The notes beneath the pieces are model-generated. The model saw only the letters and a list, made by a program, of their open reading frames with translations, did not search any database and was not told the origin of the DNA. 64,000 bases of DNA from contig JANBPK010000776.1 of the NCBI GenBank assembly GCA_027579435.1, positions 62,001-126,000 on the forward strand, given 5' to 3'. The stretch's first letter is position 1, and each line of letters starts with the position of its first letter. The position numbers and the translations under genes are program-made. The stretch comes from Candolleomyces eurysporus. Lineage: Eukaryota; Basidiomycota; Agaricomycetes; Agaricales; Psathyrellaceae. This document shows, one piece after another, positions 33,784-45,800 of the stretch.

Positions 33784-35490
33784 TCAGCCACCTAGCGTCT
33801 GCAGTTCCAAGAGTTCCTGCCAAGCTTCTAGCTCAGGATCAGTGTGTATCCATCTCTGATTCTGAGCAATCCTATATTTGATTTCCAGAACAAGACCTTC
33901 TGAGATGAAAGGTTGTAGGGCTTGTTGAACTGCCCCCAAAGTCGCAAAGTTGGATCCTCTACATTCACACACGATTATGACGATCTTGCTTAGATGAGGA
34001 CCGTCTGAATCATGTTGGGTTCTGGACTTCACAAATTGCGTCAAGATACCTGGCTCTATAAAATCCTGGTCGTGCCATGTGGCATTGCTCGTGTGGAACA
34101 TTAAAGCGAGGGTATGGAGATTGGGAAGGAGGCCTTGCTGATCTGCTGAGAGTGTCAAGTCTTCGAGTAGAGATGTGTATCCGATCCCAAGGAACACCTC
34201 CAGCGTTGTGATGTGGGGAAGTGTTTTGAGCATCTCGGTGAGTTGGGGCCCAATGTCCCCATATTGTACAGCAAGGGATAGACTTTGCAAATTCTTGAGT
34301 CTTCGAAGTTCATTCATGAAACCGGGGGCCATTCCCTGTTCATTTAGGCTTGAAAACAAAAGCAGGAGCCTTCGCAGGTTGGGAAACTCGAACGGAGAGA
34401 AGAGGTTAGGGTATTGGTTATTGTAATGTGAACAGAATAGGAATTTGAAATCCAAGGCAAGGGTTTCTAAATTTTGGAGGATAATCCTTGTCGGTAGTGG
34501 GGAAGTACTGTGGAAATTTGCAAGAGCAGATGGCTCACCGGCATTGCCACTGTTCACCAGCTGGAGGGACAGAAATTTAAGTTGTGTGCAAATTGGGAGG
34601 TATGTAAAGAGGAAGAATTTGCAATGTTGTGGGCAACTGTCACACAGGAAGTGTGTAAGCTGGTTCCAGGGGAGAAGGAACTTGCGGTCAATTGCTGTGC
34701 GGAACCCGGAAAATGCCACTTGGCGCAATGAAAGAGTGTTGCTAAAGGATATGCTGAAGGTATTGGGATAGAAAGCACAATTGCCGAGGGATACAACCAA
34801 TTGTTCCAAGAAGGGCAACAGGAGTGATGAAAGGGAGTAGAGAATGTTGAAAGAGGCATATTGGAGGAGGAGCTGGCTCAGAGTGCTACTAATGGGCGCC
34901 ACAAGTTGGTTGGTAAACTTAGAGACTGGTAGCTTGCCCCAGCCGGAGCTCCTACAGCTGTTTGGCCAGTCCAACAGAAATCAAAGGTTTAAGGGCATGC
35001 CCCTGGCCCTTTGAAGCCACTGCGCTAGTAGTTCTAAACCCGTGTCATCCCACTTTTGTGTCCCCCTCTTGACGCTGACCTTTGTCCAAAGTCCAGCGAA
35101 CTCATGAGCCACTGCTCACCAGCAACGGCATACTTGACTTATGACTATTGACGGACAAAGCAGCGACAGACCTCTACGTTGGCTATTGCTGAGGGAATGA
35201 AGGTGCAGGTGAAAGAAAATTTCCCATAAGACGTCATCAGGAAGGTGGCTGATCAGTGATAGAGCCCGCTGGCAAGTCTTCACACAATCTAGCAGATGAG
35301 ATTTTTCTTGGTCAATCTCAGAGAGCTGTTTGTTGAGCTTTTTGATCAGCTCTTCCTTGTGCTCATCGAGTATTGCAATTTGGTGGGCATATTCCTCCTG
35401 ACTTTGCTTCAGTGCGTTCACCTCAACGTCTGTCAGTCCATGAGTGGCACATGCAAGACAGCATAGTTCTGATATCTCTAGGATATCCAT
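33784..35490 (-). pseudogene. F-box protein gene with two in-frame TGA stops
   Basis: The frame from ATG 35488-35490 to the stop at 33784-33786 spans 569 codons without indels. It is interrupted only by TGA at 35116-35118 and at 34981-34983. Residues 25-60 form a coiled coil, SLISHLPDDVLWEIFFHL is the F-box, and VCRCW-stop-AVAHEFAGLW matches the usual CRRWR-x-VA motif, where Arg is expected at the stop. Leu-rich segments follow (ILQNLETLALDFKFLF, LRRLKNLQSLSLAV). Both TGA codons are one C-to-T step from CGA, fitting CpG decay. It remains nearly full length, so decay is recent or the stops are edited, read through or miscalled. Confidence 0.8.
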
Positions 35491-35867
35491 CTGTACAGTG
35501 GATCAGACAAATGAGATCATTCATGTAAAAAATTGTGACCATATGGCAAGATTGATTTGGGAGGAAACAAGGATTGGAGATCAATTTCTTGACATAATTG
35601 ATTTGCTGACTGGCAGTTCCCGCCATACAATGTGGTTCAGCTGTACAGGCATTCAAAAGTTGATTTCACGAAATTACCGTCGCAATTGCGACTGTGCATG
35701 AGACTATTGTAGATGTACTATCGACAACAATTCTGTTTAACGCTTAATTCTGATGCCTCATCACTTATTATAAACCTGGACTTGGTTGTCCTGGACCAGT
35801 CCACAAACTTGAAGAAAATACAAAATACAGCAATGATAATGTCATAAAATGGCCTTGATCGGAGCTC

Positions 35868-36702
35868 CTAGTACAGAAGTTCTAAAAGTTCTGGCAGATC
35901 TTCCAGTTCAGGGTCGATGAATATCCACCTCCACCAAGGAGCAATCTTGTACCAAACATTCCACACCAGAACCTCAGAGGTATAAGGCCGCAAGACTTCC
36001 TGAACTATGTTCAATGTTGAATAATCAGATCCTTCAGGATGACACACAGAAATGGTGAATTTTCCAAGACTGGTAGCCAGGTCACATTGAATTTGGGAGT
36101 CGACAAATTGTACCAGGATATCGGGATCAAGGAAGACCTTGTCATGATCAAATGCGCTTGCGTCGAACATGAGCACGAGGGTATGGAGGTTGGGGAGAAG
36201 GTCTTGCTGTCCTGATGGTATCAGGTTCTTGAGGAAATTCCGTTGCGAGGCTCAGTTCGAGTGTCTTGATGCTATGAAGTGCTTGAAGCATATCCCGAGT
36301 TGGCGTTTCGGCATTGTAGTCATGTATCGCAAGAGACAAATGCTCCAAGTTCTTGAGTCGTTGGAGTTTGTCCAAAAAATCAGGGGTTATTTGACCATTG
36401 GTAGATCAAAACGAGAGGTGCAACTTTTTCAAATTGGGAAGTTCGAATCGGAAAAACATGTTGGGGTATTGGTCCTCATAATCTAAAAGGCAAAGGTTCC
36501 CAAAATCCAAACTGAGGGTTTCCAAGTTTGGGCTGAAAATTCTATTGGTTGTTGTGCCACGAAAGTCCTCGAGGTAATCTTGTTCGCGTTTGCCGTCTTG
36601 CAATTCGAGGTGCAGAAAGTTGAGCTGGATGCAAAAGGGAAGGTGTGTGAGGAGGAGGAAGTCGCAATAGTCAGGGCTGTTATAGTAAATTTGAACACTC
36701 AT
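35868..36702 (-). pseudogene. Truncated F-box paralogue, C-terminal half
   Basis: Resembles the C-terminal half of the gene at 33784-35490: ETLSLDFGNLCLLDYEDQYP, DKLQRLKNLEHLSLAI, DPELEDLPELLELLY. It has an in-frame TGA at 36406-36408 (LHLSF-stop-STNG, where CGA is plausible) and a one-base frameshift near 36235. No F-box half is found upstream, so it is a partial tandem copy. Confidence 0.75.
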
Positions 36703-37399
36703 TCAAAAGGAATACTCACACAGGATAGAATGTCAGGAGTGCAGAGCTATTGTGCTGATAGATTTGTTTATCATGGTCAATGCCAAAAGTTATCAAGCTG
36801 TTATCTTCAGCAAGCAATCTCACTGACACCTTGATCATTCTGCCTCATCCCCTCCCCTCTTATTTCTCCTTTTCCCTAACCACCCTGTCCGCTGCCACCA
36901 TCACCATCACCACCACCCTCACTATGACCCCAGCCCGCCCATTCACCACTGGATTTTTCAACTCCAGGCTGGCCCAATCTTCTGCAAATTCAAGGGATCT
37001 TGGGGCATTGCACTTCTCCCCTCAGTGTGGGGGGATAGCATGATGTACAAAGCACCTCTTGTCACTAGCTTAGCCCTTGGGGGCCTTTGATGGTATCTAT
37101 TGTCTTTTTCAGAGTGGTGAGAGTAACACACCACCCATTGGTAGACTCATTCTGGCAAGACAATTGGAGGTTGTGAGTGCAAATTGAGATTAAAGAGGTG
37201 TCACAGCCTCATGTTATGTTGTTGGTCTCATCAATTGTTTGGCCACAATATGGCCCAGAGCCCAAGCAGGAGATATATGGTCCACCACAAATGTTGTATA
37301 TCCCAAAAATGGAGGCAAGGTACATGTATGTTGCTTGTACATTTATGGATAGATACCTACAATGATCTCAAATCAGAAAATACACAAACTATCCCCCAG
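36703..37399. other. No recognisable gene
   Basis: This stretch includes a pyrimidine-rich patch with CCATCACCATCACCACCACC near 36895. Open frames are short. I see no family match. Confidence 0.4.
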
Positions 37400-39085
37400 C
37401 TACTTCCTCAGCTTGAATATCCTTGAGTCTACATCAACTCCAATCACATGCCTCAGTACATACTTGCTTCTGAACATGCCCTTTGGATCCACCCTCTCCA
37501 GTACTCTCTTATAGTTGTCAAATCTTGGATAAAGCCTTTGTAGGTCTTCCAGCTTCATTTTATGAGCTTTCGCCCAGTGCAGTTTACCCCCATGGCTGAA
37601 TGCAATTTCCTTGAACTTGGTAAAGTATTTGCAGTATGATACATTGAAGCTGTGTAGTCCAAAGAGTGCTAAATATGGTCACCATCTGTTGTCAAACATG
37701 CCAAGCATGAAGGTGAAGAAAGATATGACATAGGATGTCAGTGACAGGGGTATAGAACAGGGGAATGGAAGATATAACCAAGCAGGGATTGGTACTCACT
37801 TGTACTGCACAATCCCAATCCAACACATTGCTTCCCCACTACTCAGACTCAACCATAGATCGTCCTTCACCAAAAATCTAATCTCGATAGAGAAATGTGG
37901 ACAAAATCCCTTGCATCAGCAGGCTTGTTCTTGTTCCATGTTCATAACTCTTGTATACAGATCTCAGCATTCTTGAGAGGAACCACCCATTTGATTGTGT
38001 ACTGGGGATACTGTTTGCAAGAAACAATGAATGAAGTGAGCACATAGGATGAAAGGAATGGGAGGGATGAGATAGCAGGAAGGGAAAGCCAATTAGATCT
38101 GGTACAAAAGAATGGGAGGTAAGGCAACACTCACTCAACAGTCAACATTGGAAACACAGTAACTATCATCCACCCTGATAGATTTCTGCTTGGTATCCAT
38201 CCTGCTAGATACCCAGTCCATGTCGTGATCCTCAGAACGTAGCGACTAAGGAAGAGAAGCAACTGCACTCCATGGCATCTGACTAAGCAGTCCTAATTGT
38301 TTGGTGTAAACAGGAATGATGAGGGAAATGGCGCAGGCATACCTTAATTGTCCAGTTAGCACAAACACAACGAATAGTTCCTTTGGCCACAAACCACCAA
38401 AACCTGACATGCTTTGCCAACCCCCATATCTTTGGTGAAGTCGTCAAGTGGGATTGATTCCTGGTACCCCTTCAGGCAAAATGTGGGCTCAACCTTCATC
38501 TTGATAGTTAAGATGATGCCAGTGGATCCAATGCCAGAGAGAGTTGCATTGAATAAATCCAAGCCCTCAAACAGAGAGCAGGTCACAATAGTTCCATCTG
38601 CAAGAAGGACTTTGAGAGCCAAGATGTTCTTGCAGATGACAGGGAAGGTAATTCTGCTACTGTATGTTGCAGTCGTGATAATGCCATCAAGACTCTGATC
38701 AGATATAGACCCAAGGTTACAAACAACCAGAGAATATCAAGCAAGCTCTTGGTGGAGCTCATTGAATGTAATCTCGGCCTCAGCAATGAAATACTCTCCT
38801 TTGGTGCTGATCTACTAACTTTGCTTGCTTATTACCTAGTCAACTGTGAGCTGAGGAGTACACATGCACCTCAAGCATCCTCTTGAATGGCATCATCCTA
38901 ACCATAAACCCTGTTTTACAGGCAAAATCACTCAGACTATGCCCCACACTCACCGCTCTCACTACCTTGCCCTCTCACTTTGCCAACTCCAATATCAACT
39001 TGCATTGTTCTTCTGTCTCCAGTTCAAAGACAGCCAGTGGCCTGCAGTAGAAGCTCTGGCCCCAATTGTGGAACCTGGACCTGGG
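37400..39085 (-). pseudogene. Decayed D-arabinono-1,4-lactone oxidase
   Basis: Fragments in several frames follow the order of the enzyme. N-terminal FHNWGQSFYCRPLAVFELET at about 39075-39015 and GHSPSDLACKTGF at about 38930. FAD-domain blocks VGSISDQSLDGI (degenerate at its start) near 38715, and VLLADGTIVTCSLFEGLDLF then LSGIGSTGIILTIKMKVEP at 38610-38490. The C-terminal block GGKLHWAKAHKMKLEDLQRL and RVDPKGMFRSKYVLRHVIGV ends in a stop at 37400-37402. The enzyme makes D-erythroascorbate in fungal mitochondria. Stops and shifts show that this copy is dead; an active copy should lie elsewhere. Confidence 0.8.
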
Positions 39086-39719
39086 GGACAATGATGAAAT
39101 GGTCACAGCTTGGAGTGTTTGGTAGATCTTGTCATAGTAATGCTAGGGATGTCTTCAGCAGCATTGGGAGATGAAAATGGCAGTAGGGAGATGGAGGACA
39201 TAGGAACCAAGATCTGGGGCCTTTTGTTATCTGGGTTGGCTTGATACCCTTTTATCTGGTGGGTCATTGAGTCAGCCAACAACTGACAAGACTGGTGCAA
39301 TCTGACAGGTTGGGCATATCCGAATCAGGGAGCAAACCTGATTGTGTTGCACAGACTCTACTGTGCCACTTTTGCTTTGCCAGTGAGACTCACAAAAATT
39401 GAAATGCCAGATAAATTGGCTAAATAATCCATTGAAGTAAAGAGCCAATATATTGAACTATCCTGAGCTAAATATAGTTTATTAACAGTGATAGAGTCTA
39501 AATGCTCAACATATGGTGATTTACAGCAACTATTCAATCAATACAAGTGTTCAAGAAAAGGAACACTTTCAGTTCAGAGAGATAGACTATCACAGAATCA
39601 CATTATGGCTAGCCCTTCACTGGCACATCTCTCCAGACTTTTCTATGAGCCATTAAATTCAGAAAGAGAAAGTTGAGATCACACATTCAGTTCTGAAACA
39701 ATCCAGGGCTGCTAAAACC

Positions 39720-40090
39720 AAAGGCACAGTCCACCACTTGACAATTGAGCTGATGTGCTTTTATGGCATAGTTTTTCAACCCAGTTTGTTTGCTGCCAGA
39801 AACTCTGTATCCAGTGCAAAGTGAAAAATCTCACAGGGATAAGATCACAAACTGTGCAAGTCAGTGTTGCTAAGGACCTGTGGGAAGTGGCTGCTGCTTT
39901 GCATGGCAGTGGTCTGAGGCATTTCACCTCCCTACTTACTGTGTGCTCAGACAGGGAAACAAGAGAACTGGCATGAAGAGACTTGCTAAGGTGAACCCAA
40001 GAAAGGAAAGCGGGAAAGACCGATAGAAAACAGTGGTGCCAATGTTTATTCCTGCACATGCTGCACTGATGCACCACCTGTGCGAACACC
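39720..40090 (-). repeat. Dispersed repeat, copy B (inverse of copy A)
   Basis: On the minus strand this matches 31290-31690, sharing CCATGCAAAG and CCACAGGT with conserved spacing. The translations of both share PLPCKA and TSHR, suggesting a once-coding element that I cannot identify. Confidence 0.5.
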
Positions 40091-40119
40091 CTATAAAATT
40101 TGTAAACTTGTTCTTAATG

Positions 40120-40707
40120 TTTGTGAACTGACTTGTGTATAAGGAAGATTTTTGTGAAGTTGGAAACTATAGAGTTGGAGTTTTCCCTGACTGCCAAGTA
40201 AGCAGACTACCTAGCAGAGACAAGAAAGACAAGTAAGATGGTTCAACAATGGTACTTTAAGTTTGTGAAGGCCTTGTGAACATATCTGAAACAACTACAA
40301 CTAGCATTGAAGCTACCTGATATGCCTGACCTGGCAAGGGACAATATCAGAGGGAGTTATGCATACTACAAGGGAATTCGCCCTGACATTGCTAAGCGGA
40401 AGTCTTTGTGAAGTAGCTGATGGCTTCAAGACTTGATTGTCAATCTGTTAAGTCAATAAGTGCTTACCTTACCATCTTTGGAAGGCAGTGGTGTTAGTTG
40501 ATTGGTTTCAGAAGATTGTCCAAAGTTTGTGAACCTGTACAGAAAACCGGAAAGCATGATTAAAAGCTTATGGGGTCATCAACCTGAAGCTCAGTCAGCC
40601 TGTCCATAGCCAAGAGATAGAAGGAGTCAGCAGAGCAGTGGAGAAGTATGGCTCAGTGGAGCCAAGCACCCAAAACTCGGATCAATTCATCGGATTAGGT
40701 TTGTGAA
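40120..40707 (+). repeat. Spaced TTTGTGAA octamers in LTR-like sequence
   Basis: TTTGTGAA occurs at 40120, 40151, 40262, 40405, 40526 and 40700, six times in under 600 bp. TTCGCGAA with both CpGs decayed on one strand would give exactly this octamer. No coding frame is present. Confidence 0.45.
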
Positions 40708-42840
40708 CAGAAGGGCACACTCTCCAGGAGCGATCTTTGGTGAATATCCATGCAGACTCAACAACAGCTGTGTCCAGAACAGGTTTGCAAAGGGCCTGGG
40801 TTGCATTCTAAGGTTTGAGACTCAACTCTTGGCCTTTGATACCCTCATGTGATTGTGTTTCCTACCTCTCTGTCTCTGTCATCTGTTTGTTTCTTTGTCT
40901 GTTTGCCAAACAATGATTACATATATATGCCCCTGTTTTATCTGTATATCATTAGCGGGTAGCTAGTATTTGTATTTTGCGTTGGGACCATGTTCCCAGG
41001 AATCTATGAGAGCCATCTGTTATCAAGAGAAAGTGTTTAAGTTCATGAAGTCAATCAGAGTTGTGTCACTTGTGTTTTACCAAATTGTTCTTGCATTAAG
41101 GTTGCTTGAGGCTGTGTTCCTCTGTTCGCAAAGTTATCCACTTATCTCAAAACCCACTGTTGTGTTGGTGAAGCCAATTTGCAAAGCATTAATATCATTG
41201 CTGGTTGAGCCTTAGCTCCCTGTGACAACTAGTTGAAGGTTGTCACCATTGGTGTATTCTACTGAATACACTAGAGGTCTTACTGACTAGAATTCAAGTA
41301 CATACTCACAGTTTAGTAGAATGTTGTAAGTACTCTGTGTCTTAATCTTCTTACAACTTGAATTTCAGTTAGCGGAACATGTTAACTGGAATTCAAGAGT
41401 CTGGCAGTGCAAAATGATGCGAGACTGTTAGCAGATAGATATTAGAGCAAAAGCAGATGGATTGAAATCTAACTATGACAGACTTATATACATTGAATAG
41501 CAGTTCTTCTAGAACTTAAAAGCAATTAAAAGAAAACTATAGAATTTGGAAGAATAAAAAGGAAGGCTAGAGAAAGCTATGGAATCAAGGAGAAGACGAA
41601 CAAAGCTTCGAGTAGAGTCTAGCCACACAAGTGCTTCTGCCAATTTTGGATCAGAATGATCTGATCAGGATTCTTTGTGCTTGGATCTGAAGCTTCTGTG
41701 AGTCAGACTCCTTATTCTCTTAGTCTCTAGATTTAGCACCAGACTGTCCATTTTATAAACTATTAATACATCAAAGAGAAGCAAGCATTTTTTGTGAGTT
41801 TTTGAGTTTCTACTAGAGGCAAAAATGAAATAGGTTGTTTACAAACAAAGGATAGATTTAAGGGTTAGTTATACCAAAAACCTCAAGGGAATTCTGTTGC
41901 GATGGCGAGTTTGCTAGAGGTCTTTATCAGCGACAAAGGCTAGTTGGCAGATATACATGACACTCCCCCTTGAACTTGCAATTGTACAAGAAGAGTCCTA
42001 GAAGCCTCTGTCAACTTGACTTAGAGCTTTTACCAATACCCCTTGCCCACCTTTATCTTCACGAAGGTATTTGGTGTGTTGTTTTGCTGTGGTTGTGTGT
42101 GTGTGTTTGAGTTCTATAGTTTTGTTGTTAGAGCGCCCTAGTTCGCTACCTGCACATCAGCACATCCATCTTGGTGCCTGGAAACTGAGTGTAGGAACCC
42201 AAGTCAAAATGCCTTGGAGCATGATTGTGCTTGCTACTTGACATGACAGGGGACCCTGCCCTTTGTATCTATAGAACTGGGGCACTTGCCTATAAGTCAA
42301 AATAATTAAGCCAGGGCAGTAGCCCTGGCCTGTCCAACATGGATACAACTGATTGGCATCAAGAAGCTGTTTGACAGATGGCAGATCCATGCCATGGCAA
42401 CTGACTCATTAAGAGGTAGTTCACAACAAAAAACAAAACATAAGTCCCTTTGTACTGTCTCTATTCCTCATATGTGCCCTTCTAAAATGTATATCAAAAT
42501 CAAAAAAGTTAAGGAAACTATCTACTACAGCTCNAAAAAATGTCCATCCCAACACCACACAGAGATTTGATATACCTGGGCCCTAAGCCCTAAACAAACC
42601 CTAAATCCCAAACCACAAGCCACATGGAGTTTGGATACCAACACTGCCACTGGCCAGGCAGTTGCTCTGGTTTTATAATTTGGATTTTGTGGGCTTACCC
42701 CTGGTTCATGGATAAACCGCACAGGGTGTGGTGGACATAAACAAAGGAAAAAGACTGAATTTATGGTAATGTAAGGCAAATGGTGCAGGTATGAAAGCAT
42801 TCAAAAGAAGTTACAGCAAGAATTATATTAAGGGTCTAAA
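40708..42840. other. Repeat-derived sequence, no gene; possible copia-type retrotransposon trace
   Basis: The stretch includes GACACTCCCCCTTGAACTTG at 41961, similar to the sequence often seen at the edge of copia LTRs, and internal AATTCAAG repeats around 41290-41390. A third partial copy of the dispersed repeat lies near 42200. No reverse transcriptase or integrase frame is found. Confidence 0.3.
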
Positions 42841-42841
42841 T

Positions 42842-45800
42842 CTAAGAAATCTTGGATTGATCATGATTCTTGCATGCTTTAGAGATGTCAAGAATATAGA
42901 CCCTGCCATTTGCACAGCCAACAGCTGCAGATGAAAATGTGGAGTCAAAAGATACTGTGATAACTTGCCAGCTTGATGGAAACCAGCAAATTGGAACCAC
43001 ACTTGGTGACAACAACTGGCCAGTGAGTTTGACTCTAACCAGTCCAGAAACAGAGGGGTCATGTTTGGTAAGACTTGCATAGAATGTTGAAGAGTTTGTA
43101 AAACTTGTGAAAAGGAATTCACCTTCAAGAGCAGCAAGAAGGGTTCCAGTTTGGCTGTCCCACAGGTATACTCTCTTGGCATTTGATGCTGATGCCAGCC
43201 TTTGCCCATCAGGTGAGAAAGCAACACTTGTAACCTCACTGGAATGGCCTTGAAGAGTGGCAAGAAGTGCTTTTGTTTGGCTATCCCACAGGCAAACCTT
43301 TTTGTCATCTGATGCAGATGCAAGCCTTTGTCCATCAGGTGAGAAGGCAACACTGTTTACCCAGTCAGAATGGCCCTTAAGAGTAGCANGAAGGGTCCCT
43401 GCTTGGCTGTCCCACAGGCAGACTGTGTTATCCTCTGATGCAGATACCAGCTGTTGCCCATCAGGTGAGAAGGCAACCCTGTATACACCACTGGAATGGC
43501 CTTCAAGAGTGGCAAGAAGGGTTCCTGCTTGGCTGTCCCACAAGCGCACTGTTGTATCCTCAGATGCAGTTGCTAGTCTCAGCCCATCTGGTGAGAAGGC
43601 AACACTGTTTACCCAATTAGAATGGTCTTCAAGAGTTGCAGTAAGGAATTCTGTTTGGCTGTCCCACAGGCACACAGGCTCACCACCACTAGATACAGAT
43701 GCCAGCCTTGGCCCATTAGGTGAAAAGGCAACACCATGTACTTGGAAAGAATGGCCTTTAAGAGTGGAAAGAAGAGTTCCTGCTTGGCTGTCCCACAGGC
43801 ACACTGTTTTATCATCTGCTGCAGATGCCAGCATTTTCCCATCAGATGAGAAAGCAATACTTCTTACAAAGTCAGAATGGCCTTTGAGAGTGGCAAGAAG
43901 AGTTCCTGTTTGGCTGTCCCACAGACAAAGTGTTGTGTCACCTGATGCAGATGCTAGTCTTTGCCCATCAGGTGAAAAAGCAACACTGGTTACCACACTG
44001 GAATGGCCTTTAGGGGTGGCAAGAGGGGTTTCTGCTTGATTCTTCCACAAGCGCACTGTCATATCATCTGATGCAGACGCTAGCCTCTGACTGTCAGGTA
44101 GGAAGGCAACACTTCTTACAGCAACAGAATGGCCTTTAAGAGTGGCAAGAAGGGTTCCTGCTTGGCTGTCCCACAGGCACACTGTCCTGTCGTATGATGC
44201 AGATNGCCAGCCTTTGGCCATCAAATGAGAAAGCAACACTGCTTACCCATTTGGAATGGCCTTTCAGAGTAGCAAGAAGAGTTCCTGCTTGACTGTCCCA
44301 CAGGCACACTGTCATGTCATTTGATGCTGATGCCAGCCTCTGCCCATCTGGTGAGAGGCAAACACTGTTTAGTATATCTAGAATGCTCAAGAGTAGTGAG
44401 AANGGTTCCTGCTTGGCTGTCCCACAAGCGCACTGTCTTGTCATGTGAAGCAGAAGCCAGCCTTTGCCCATCAAATGAGAAGGTAACACTGTTTACCCAA
44501 TAGGAATGGCCTTGAAGAGTGGCAAGAAGGGTTCCTGCTTGGCTGTTCCANAAGTGCACTGTGTTGTCACGAGATGCAGAAGCTAGCCTGTGTCCATCAG
44601 GTGAAAAGGTAATGTGGAATACTGCTGAAGAATGTCCTTCCAGAGTTGCAAGAGCAGCCCCTGTCTGGCTGTTCCACAGGCGCACTGTGCTGTCATGAGA
44701 TGCAGAGGCCACCCTCCGTCCATCAGGTGAAATGGCAACACAGAGCACTGGAGCTCGATGGCCATGCAGAACTGCAAGTTCCAGTGGCCATGATTCAATT
44801 TGTCCAGTTACAAGTCTTGCCCCTTCAACAGTCTTTGCATAGCAGTTATATATGTCTGATGATTTGGGCGCACATGGGATGCATGACCAATACAAATGCA
44901 GTGGTGAACATTTGATGATATTGGCATTGAGCAAAATAAATCTTTCACCATCTTCTAATAGCTTTTGGACTACTTCCAGACCATTGGCTTGATTGCTTTT
45001 CTATAATAACAGTTAGCATTATCCATCTAAGAATCCTCTCAATTTACTTACTAAGATGATTAAAGCTGTCTGGATAATTGAGAATGCAGTATCTAACTGT
45101 CCAAGATATGCCAGACCCTCAAACCAGTGCAAGAGATGTATGCCAGTAAACATTTGAAGCAGTTGCTCAGTTTCCTTATCAAAGACCTTGAGCTTGCTTT
45201 TGTCAAAATGTGCAGCCCAATGACATACAGCATACTTGAGCTCTTCAGTTAGCTTGTCCCTGTTAAGCTCTGGCAGATTGGCAAGCTCTTTGTACTGGTC
45301 TGCAACAGACACTTGGCAGATATTGAAGCCAAGCTGTTGATTCATCGTTTTTAAACAGCATTTGGCTAACTGCAGGTGATATTTGGACTCCTCAATCCAG
45401 AATTCCTCAGGACAGACAGCAGCATTGGTAACAAAGTCAGGGAATGACTTGTGATGAATTTTGTATGTTGGATTAGGCCCATCATCAAAAGGTGCCAGAA
45501 CTGAGTGCATGTTTCTTAACATTGGCCCCAGGTCTGGTGATTCCAGTTGCAGAAGCCTTTCCAGTGCTTTGACAGAGACTGGGTGCTGAAGAATAATGGT
45601 GGTGCCAATAGCAGTTTTAAAATCATCAAGCCATAAATCCCAATCTTTGGATGGCCTGACAATGTCTGTAGGTGTGGCAATCTCTAGAACCTTTTGATAG
45701 AGCTTGATCATTCCTTGTTTTGGCTCTAGGTTCAAGATGCTAGTCAATGTTTTTTCTGGACCCCGCCCCTGATAGCTCAATATAAGCTTGACAGCAGTAG

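Noticed and set aside
35100..35160. An intron joining the F-box exon at 35119-35490 to the Leu-rich part
   Set aside because: No GT-AG pair gives matching phase. Reading straight through a TGA keeps the conserved CRCW-x-AVA motif in frame, so a nonsense codon is the simpler explanation.
41220..41460. Solo LTR
   Set aside because: No paired LTR, target duplication, primer-binding site or polymerase frame was found; kept only as a weak trace in the copia note.
43257..44039. Long plus-strand frame with repeated [18 protein letters not shown] units
   Set aside because: It is the antisense shadow of the WD40 repeat array; periodicity comes from the real gene.
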